Below, one piece after another: positions 57,744 through 64,000 of a DNA stretch of 64,000 nt; positions within the stretch are counted from its first letter, which is position 1; every line of letters starts with the position of its first letter. The translations under genes and the position numbers were made by a program. Source of the DNA: Isoetes taiwanensis (taxonomy: Eukaryota > Streptophyta > Lycopodiopsida > Isoetales > Isoetaceae); the NCBI GenBank assembly GCA_021234155.1, contig JAJEKV010000002.1, positions 8,801,709 through 8,865,708 of the forward strand, in the 5' to 3' direction. A model generated the notes under the pieces. The model worked only from the letters and a program-made list of their open reading frames with translations. It was not told the origin of the DNA and ran no database searches.

Positions 57744-59110
57744 TTGCTTTTGCTTCCGCGCCTTCAACCGCTGAACCGCCCTCGCCATAAGCCACCGGAC
57801 CGGACCTTGACCCTGCGCCCTTGTGCTTTGTGCCTCCTAAGCCCCCCCTGCCATCCTCTTAAGCGCCCGGCGCCTCACTATTCCCTATGGCTATTACCAA
57901 GGCGCTCCGACCCGTCCACCATGAGCATCGTGGAGATTTACGCCATGATTGCTAAGCACATGGCTAATCCCAGCCCTCATCGACATCTTGTTGGATGAGC
58001 TGGTCAATAGGTTTGAGAACAATGATAGGATTCCATATCCTGTCTATCACTTCTCAGAGCCATTCCTCATCCGGCTGAACCTACGCCAGCTCCCCTATAC
58101 CCTTGTTGAGCAACCTGATATGGTGATGATGCTCATCAAATTTTATCCTCCCGAACAGAAGGCCATAATGGAGGGAGGAAGATGTCGGGGCCGAGGCCGA
58201 CCGTGATTAGGGGTTTTGCCGAGAGGGCGACCACCGGAGATTGAGCCGGTGAAACGGCCCCGGTAGGGAGTACCGGTACCTCGGAGACGGCTTTTGCCGT
58301 CATCGATGGCAGAGCCATTGAGGTTCCCCCATACCAATGGCATGAGGGTTCCAACAGCTTTGTATGGGGAGAAATCCCCGACATTAGCATAGACTATCTG
58401 ACCACTATTCAGATAGATATGGGTCTCATGACCACAAAGGTACCATCACAACTTAATCGCCGCGTCGCAGCCCAACTTTTTTTCGGATCCAAGAAGACCT
58501 AAGGAGAGCTCGGGAAGAGCGCCAGAAGTTGGAGCAGAGGAGCGGGACCGACAAGATCAGCGGGACCATGAGAGGAGGTGCATCCGGGAGCGGCTCGAAC
58601 CCAAAACCGCGCGATCCGGATCGATAAGCCCGAGGAAGGGAGTTGCCCATAAGGCCGGCACAATACAAGGATAAGTTAAAGACTGCCGGGCTTTTTGGGA
58701 AGAAGACCAGCTCCGGCCGGAAAAGCGGCGAGAGAGTGGATAACTCCCCGCCGGTTCTTTGGGGCTAAGACGGTGCCAACTGTCGTCGGGCCCTCGCCAC
58801 GCCGAAGCCTCATCGGTTCCGACCCGTTATCGCGGGCATTGCGCGGAGATCCAAGAAATTTCCGAAGTCCACGGACCTTCCGGGACGAAGTCGCTTTTCG
58901 AGAGGCTGGTACGGAGATCGCGACGCCAATTTAAGACCGATCTCCGCTTTCCGCATCTTTGTAATTTTGGCGCCCAAAGAGGTCAAAGCCTACTTGGTAG
59001 CACTTTTTGGTGATGCCAATCTTTGCGCTATCCACGCAAAGAGGGTCACCATAATGCCTAAGGATTTAGCCCTCGCCCGTAGGATACGGGGGGAGCAACC
59101 TTAGCCCACT
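57744..59110 (+). pseudogene. Gypsy internal region, unrecognised broken frames
   Basis: Overlapping plus frames at 57,744-57,998 and 57,949-58,206 appear to be one frame with a shift: SIVEIYAMIAKH then PALIDILLDELVNRFE and PYPVYHFSEPFLIRLNLRQLP. A further piece near 58,315-58,440 reads VPPYQWHEGSNSFVWG and DYLTTIQIDMG. None matches gag, PR or RT as I know them. GC-rich, biased use suggests real but decayed coding. Confidence 0.4.
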
Positions 59111-59211
59111 TGCGGGGATCCGCGTTTGTACATATTTTTTTGTGATAATTAATAAAAAGGCTTTTATTTTGAATTAAAAGTTTAATGTTTTTTTTTAAAA
59201 AAATTAAAAAT

Positions 59212-59299
59212 GCTGACGTCAGCTTTAATAAGAGGGTTTAAAAGGGGATTGTAAGGATATTTTAAACGCTTCTTTTCCTCTCTCCTCCCTTCTAGCGCC
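59212..59299 (+). promoter_or_regulatory. Promoter-like segment before the 203-codon ORF
   Basis: A 12-bp perfect palindrome, gctgacgtcagc (59,212-59,223), contains TGACGTCA, a bZIP/TGA-factor site. It is followed by tttaaaag (59,237), a CT-rich leader (cttcttttcctctctcctcc) and a strong start context, gcgccATGGCT. Upstream, 59,130-59,210 is very AT-rich. This has the order of a compact plant promoter; function is inferred. Confidence 0.4.
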
Positions 59300-59911
59300 A
59301 TGGCTGCCGCCGCCGACCTTGCTGCCTGGTACCTTGATGGAGAGAAATGGGATCCACAGGTTCCCTTCGACCTGCTGCAGCCTTTGCTATGCCAACGCAT
59401 AGATCTCCTTGCCAACATGCAGCGGCATCCGGACTACGCCGGCTTCCTTGACTTTTACATGGAGGAAATGCTTCCTCTGTGTATTCCTCTAGGGGATCCT
59501 CCCCACCTGTATTTGGAGCGGGAGATAGTTCGGCAGATGCTAGGAGGGGACACACATGCTTATGATGTCCTGAAGGGGAAACTCCGATGGGGTAAACACC
59601 TACCAGTGGTCCAGCATCAGGGGCAGCAGTATCTGGAAGCTACTTTCGCTCTAGCCATCCTCATGGACCAATACGTTGAGGATGAAACCTTGCCAGCAGA
59701 GAAGGGCAAGCTGCCAGAATCCTCCGAGGAGGGGGATGACGAGCATATCGGAATGGGCGACTTTGCCCGTTGGAAAGAGCTAGCAGAGGAGTTACCACCG
59801 CGCCGTGACCCATCTATAGGCTTGTCAGGGTTAGACGGCCTTCCAGTTATTTATCACCAGGGGCAGGAATACCTTCTCTTGGATGATATTATCTGGACGT
59901 ATCACGAGTGA
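59300..59911 (+). CDS. Unrecognised 203-residue ORF inside the gypsy element
   Basis: Starts MAAAADLAAWYLDGEKW. A motif is duplicated 80 residues apart: LPVVQHQGQQYL (101-112) and LPVIYHQGQEYL (181-192), which suggests an internally repeated fold. The middle is acidic (SSEEGDDEH, 141-149). After the stop, a shifted frame continues similar style (HVLYELAEYCMDDFIDFTS, 59,935 on), and 60,112-60,405 adds an acidic tail (DSDDEGED; KEEEVPMDLDKE). The original protein may therefore have been 350 or more residues with two later frameshifts. Some gypsy lineages carry an extra ORF before gag; I cannot assign this one. A viral or captured host origin is also possible. Confidence 0.5.
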   Translation: MAAAADLAAWYLDGEKWDPQVPFDLLQPLLCQRIDLLANMQRHPDYAGFLDFYMEEMLPLCIPLGDPPHLYLEREIVRQMLGGDTHAYDVLKGKLRWGKHLPVVQHQGQQYLEATFALAILMDQYVEDETLPAEKGKLPESSEEGDDEHIGMGDFARWKELAEELPPRRDPSIGLSGLDGLPVIYHQGQEYLLLDDIIWTYHE

Positions 59912-60111
59912 CCGGTTCGGCGCGCCGCAAAGACCATGTACTCTACGAGCTTGCGGAGTATTGTATGGATGATTTCATCGACTTCACTTCTACCGAGCTT
60001 CCTCCGGAGGTGCACCAGCTCCTTCAGTTCCGTCAGGAAACTCTAGAGCTGGCAGAGACTCTACTACGCCTTCGTTGACTTCGGTGATCACGGGAACCGG
60101 CTTCGCGAATC

Positions 60112-60405
60112 TTGCACTGGATGCCTTCCGCGGCTATGGGACCTCACGTCCCAAACATTAATATGGTGAAGGTTCCCTCCGACTCAGATGATGAGGGTGA
60201 AGATTTATACCATAACCCTGCGCACAAGAAGGAGGAGCAACATGAGCTCAAGGAGGAGGAAGTCCCCATGGACCTGGATAAAGAAGTGGCAGCATCTGAG
60301 ACTTCGCAAGGGAAAGTGCTGGGTAACCATCTTACCCGTTTCTTTTTGTCGGCCTTCAAATACGGACAAGTCCTCTTCATAGCCCGAGATCTAGCGCCCA
60401 GGTGA
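60112..60405 (+). CDS. Acidic ORF, likely continuation of the preceding protein
   Basis: 97 codons with a strongly acidic centre (PSDSDDEGEDLYHN; KEEQHELKEEEVPMDLDKE). No domain recognised. The segment 60,408-60,700 also looks coding in another frame (LPYRTFTYVLVRRDLALTAL), so frame breaks are frequent here. Confidence 0.35.
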   Translation: MHWMPSAAMGPHVPNINMVKVPSDSDDEGEDLYHNPAHKKEEQHELKEEEVPMDLDKEVAASETSQGKVLGNHLTRFFLSAFKYGQVLFIARDLAPR

Positions 60406-60727
60406 AGCTTCATGGTGGGCCCTCCGTGCACTCTCTACACTAGCCGGCCACAAGAAGCTTCCCTATCGTACGTTTACGTATGTACTCGTACGACGGGATC
60501 TTGCCTTGACGGCCTTGGGTCAGGACATTGCGCCTTGGATGGGCATGAAGCTCCTCACGGCAGCCCCATTGGCCGTTGCCTATCCACCAGAGGTTGCATC
60601 ATTGCGGCTGCCACGAGTAGACCCTCGGGGTTACTCTGCTGCGACACCGACCGCCTCCACCACCTCCTAAGGCTAAGGATCGGGGAGGCGGGGCCTAGTT
60701 CCTAGTATAATTTTGCTATGAAAAATG

Positions 60728-60978
60728 TATATATATATATGTTTTGCTAGTTTCTTTTCCTATATATTTATATATGTGTGTTCTGGGATTTTCGGTTGGC
60801 AATTGAATGGACCATATTGACAAATGGTGTACCTTATTTACTTATTAAATACAAAGTTCTCTTGAGGAGTATTATTGAATGGTGTGCTTTACGTTATGAC
60901 ATCCTCTTCAAAAGTATTAAAACTTTAGAATATAATGGAATTACAAAATGTTCTCTATTTATTCCAACTATGTTGCAG
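60728..60978 (+). other. AT-rich insert, candidate intron
   Basis: An AT-rich stretch in otherwise GC-rich coding-like DNA runs from gtatatatatata (60,728) to a tatgttgcag acceptor-like end (60,978). A similar pattern ends tcctatag at about 61,684. These could be introns of the extra ORF region, or inserted debris. Confidence 0.3.
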
Positions 60979-60998
60979 GGAAAACATTTGGGAATATG

Positions 60999-62080
60999 AG
61001 GAGAGAATCACCCGATATGGTTAGGAGGGGCGATCCCGGGCCGCCGCACCGGGACTATGGCCGAGATATGGTGAATATCCGGAGAGTGGGAGGAAGGCTA
61101 TGAAACCAACCACCGCCACCGGGGGAACTCTACGACCACGACAAAGGGTGGAGATAGTTAACATCCTCGGGGATCGAGCTTCGAGGATCTGAAGATGACC
61201 CCGTATCGTACACTGGACTCTTGGAATATGACCGAGCACGAAGCCTTCGAGGACGCATAACGCACCATCTTTGGCAACTCTTTTATGCGTCGCGAAGGCT
61301 CTTTAACCTTCTGATTATCAGCCCAACATGGGAGTACCAAGCAATCATTGTCCAAGCACGGGCACGCTATAAACTTCGTCCCGAGCTGTGATGCGGAGAG
61401 TACCGCTACGATCCTCACCCCTTCCGCCAACCCCTAGGCTTGGTCTCTTCCGTTGTTTTTCGTTGTTGTGGTTACTACCAGGTGCCAAATGAGAACTTTA
61501 AAAGTTCCCATTGTATCATACCTACTTTTGTCTCAATCCATGTACCAATCAACCCGTTGTTATAATCAACTTGAATGAAATACAAATATTGTCTTACGTT
61601 TGTATATACTTTTGTTTCGATTAACTTAAAAGGGATTGTACATTAATGTAAATCTGCTTATATATTCATGAATGATTCCTATAGGCCGATTTATGCGTAA
61701 CGCTTGGCAAACACCTCCAACGCCTCAGCATGAGGGCTCACCCCAACAGGAATTGATGTTAATGAAAAGGCAACTCGGGCGAAGTTACAGGCTTATGTGT
61801 TGCATACCAATCCACTGCCACATACTCGGGGAGGACGGACCGAATTACCTCCGCGACCATTGAGTCCACTCACACAACGACCATCTCCTCCCAGAGCTAG
61901 TCCTGTGCACATGCAGAGAAGGACTCATGCTAAGCGTCCAACGGTTCCTCTAAGGATAGCGCCGCTTCCTCACATTCAACCACTTCGGGTTCTTCGGTTC
62001 CTCGCTATCGACAAAGTGACCATTCAAGGCGTAAGGATAAGGAATACGAAAAACCGTTGATACAACTATCACTAGTATAT
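60999..62080 (+). other. Gypsy internal region without assigned domain
   Basis: Plus-strand coding-like pieces include RRESPDMVRRGDPGPP near 61,000 and a proline/arginine-rich stretch near 61,800-61,990 (PLSPLTQRPSPPRASP). It lies just before gag and may be a gag N-terminal or linker region. No motif is diagnostic. Confidence 0.35.
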
Positions 62081-62089
62081 GGAAGAACC

Positions 62090-62880
62090 GGAAGTTGGCT
62101 CAGTTTGATGGGAAATCCAGAGGGAGGCTTGAATGCGGAATCTTGGTTGGACGAGATGAAGGAATTCGAAGTCCTATGGAATGACGGAGAAAAGATAATC
62201 TGAGGAAGGTCGCCACCACTGAACCTTCACGGAGCTGCCCGTATTTGGTGGAAGGGTTACGCCAGAGCTAAACACCGGATAGGAGCGGATGCAAGTTCGG
62301 GAAGTTTGCTAAGGCTTTTAAATGACATTCACGCGTGCCTCCTCAAAGCACAAATGCCAACAGATTCAGACCTTCTACAGGTTGGAATCGAGAAGGGCAT
62401 GTCCGCAGGCCTACACCGGCAATTCATGCGTTTGAGGTTGTATGTGCTGTGAATGAATGAGAAAAAGAGCGAGAGGGGCTACATTGAAGGGTTGGCCCCA
62501 TCTATTAAAATCGAATGGTCAAGGCTATCGACCCAAAGTCGCAGATGCTTGGCTGAAGCCAAGGCATTAAGCCTTGAGGAAGACACGCCAAGGAGCCCGA
62601 TCCATGACTGCTCCTTACTCGCAGACCCACGGCCGTCCCACACCTTACAAACCCCGCTCGCCAAGTCCGGGCCCTCAAAAGACAATTCTTATGGACGCTT
62701 GAGAAGAAAGTTGCTTTTAGCACTTGATAAGCGTAACAATGCTGGTAAGGAAATTCGGGGCCTCTTACAGTCCATTCCTAAAGAGGCCGCGAACAGCTCA
62801 CGGATAAGGCATGCTACGGTGCATGAGGCCTGGACACTTCATGCAGAATTGTCCGTGCGTCCCAGACGCTCCAACCGGCC
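62090..62880 (+). pseudogene. Gypsy gag with zinc knuckle, frameshifted
   Basis: Retrotransposon gag (PF03732-type) phrases appear in changing frames: LNAESWLDEMKEFEVLW (about 62,125), LNLHGAARIWWKGYARA (about 62,220), EGLAPSIKIEWSRL (about 62,485). A CCHC knuckle follows at about 62,815-62,860 with CMRPGHFMQNC; its first cysteine pair is split by a one-base shift. At least three frame breaks and a stop show it cannot be translated as one protein. Confidence 0.7.
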
Positions 62881-62984
62881 ATGGCCGACACGGATTGGGA
62901 AGATTTGGAGTCCAATCTTCTTTGCGGAAGACGAAGGCTCGGTACATTCATGGTGCGTCTCATATTCTTGCCGCTATAGAAACA

Positions 62985-63300
62985 AAAAGTAACGCTGAAA
63001 AGTCAGCCTTCTACATTATTTCTACAATAGGCCAAGTAGACAAGAAGCCCTTCATAATTTTGATGGACACGGGTAGTACACATAATTTTGCTTCTCCTAG
63101 AATGGCCCAGGTACTGCAGCTGGAAACGTTGAAATCCCTACCTAAGCCCGTCACATTAGCTAGCGGTAAGATCGACACACTCATGGCAGCCAGGTATTAA
63201 CCTTAAAATGTAGTTACCCGGGTGCACCCGGTTGCCTTGGGTGCCGAAGTTAATGGACATTGGCAAATATGATCTTATTGTGGGAATGGAGTTTTTAGCG
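62985..63300 (+). pseudogene. Gypsy aspartic protease
   Basis: The plus frame reads KPFIILMDTGSTHNFASP with the catalytic DTG at 63,065-63,073, then LPKPVTLASGK. After a frame change it reads YDLIVGMEFLAS near 63,265-63,300, the second conserved hydrophobic-G motif of retropepsins. This is the typical gypsy order between gag and RT. Confidence 0.8.
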
Positions 63301-63639
63301 TCACGCGAGCCCACATAGGCTGCCTTGGAAAAGGGAGGTCACCTTCAACGCCCGCTAATGGAGCACGCGTGTGGCGATAAAAGGTGATTCATTACACTCC
63401 GTCATGCGGTCAATGTCGATTAAAGCGACTAGGAAAAGCTATGCTTGCCAGGAATGAACTTCTTTGCCTCATTAAACTTGCTTCCATTGAGTCGGACTCC
63501 AAACAAAGACAAAGTAATCGGCGGCTTTACCATCGGACATTGCTACCCTTCTTCGAAATTTAGCGATCTTTTTCCGGATGAGATCCACAAACTTCCTCCT
63601 TTTAGAGGGGTGGAATGTGAGATAACTCTTGAACCCGGG

Positions 63640-64000
63640 TACTAAGCCTACCAGCAAAGCCCGTGCAGAATGAGTCCTCCGGAGTTAGCGAGCTTAAGAA
63701 ACAGCTACAAGAGTTCTTGAATGTGGGGTTTATTCGGCCTAGTGTTTCACCATTTGGCTCCCTATTCTTTTGTCAAGAAGAAAGATGGCTCCTTAAGGAT
63801 GTGTATTGATTATAGGCAACTCAATAAGCATACCATCAAGAATCGCTATGCTTTGCCTAGAGGCGGATGATCTTATGGACCCGGTTACAAGGAGCAAAAT
63901 ATTTCTCAAAGATTGATTTAGCTCCCGGTACCATCAGATAAGGATTAAGGAAGAGGACATCCATAAGTCCTTTTTTTCGTACCGATATGGCCATTACGAA
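63640..64000 (+). pseudogene. Gypsy reverse transcriptase, start only
   Basis: Frame-shifted pieces give the hallmark N-terminal RT blocks: [19 protein letters not shown] (about 63,707), [20 protein letters not shown] (about 63,777) and IKNRYALP, then YHQIRIKEEDIHKSF and YRYGHYE at the window edge. The YxDD site, RNase H, integrase and 3' LTR would lie beyond 64,000. At least two frameshifts occur within 300 bp, so the element is not autonomous. Confidence 0.85.

Noticed and set aside
55552-64000. Endogenous pararetrovirus as origin of the coding region
   Set aside because: The order LTR, iMet primer site, gag, DTG protease, RT with gypsy-type blocks fits Ty3-gypsy; no movement protein or coat motif was seen.

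Overview
The window is nuclear DNA from a land plant with a large, repeat-rich genome. Evidence: spliced eukaryotic gene structure, a plant/fungal-type two-domain fluoride exporter, Ty1-copia, Ty3-gypsy, LINE and Helitron remains, a receptor-kinase relic, microsatellites and small inverted-repeat elements. The lineage cannot be fixed from sequence alone; nothing argues specifically for a flowering plant.

Layout. 1-1,716: no recognisable gene. 1,717-18,392: a head-to-tail array of eleven LTR-plus-leader units (LTR, tRNA-iMet-type primer binding site, about 400 bp of leader, next LTR). The two right-hand units are nearly intact (about 1.9 kb period); the nine to the left are shortened to about 1.45-1.6 kb by dispersed small deletions. 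The same LTR and leader recur at 55,552-57,300 as the 5' end of a gypsy element that runs off the right edge. 18,393-24,150: anonymous AT-rich DNA. 24,155-25,062: LINE relic (minus). 25,865-26,017: possible small secreted peptide gene (minus). 26,955-30,360: decayed receptor-kinase and LRR fragments (plus), one split by a 630-bp element with a perfect 8-bp target duplication.

30,967-33,195 (minus) is the one clearly intact host gene: a spliced FEX/CrcB fluoride exporter of 355 residues, with TATA box, 5' UTR intron and poly(A) signal visible.

34,535-44,330 is mostly copia material on the minus strand: an old relic (34,535-35,690), a candidate MITE, then a second copia element (36,180-44,330) whose integrase is split by a 3.96-kb terminal-inverted-repeat element (38,524-42,482). 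A 257-bp near-perfect foldback follows at 44,680-44,936. From about 46,600 to 52,515 lies a Helitron with a partly repeated 5' coding region, interrupted by a LINE (52,516-55,551), itself interrupted in its endonuclease by the gypsy element (55,552 to the end). That gypsy element carries a long region of unrecognised ORFs before degraded gag, protease and RT.

The mobile elements are mostly non-functional: in-frame stops and frameshifts are common. Their nested order gives a relative insertion history. The fluoride exporter sits as a gene island between dead receptor-kinase DNA and nested retroelements.
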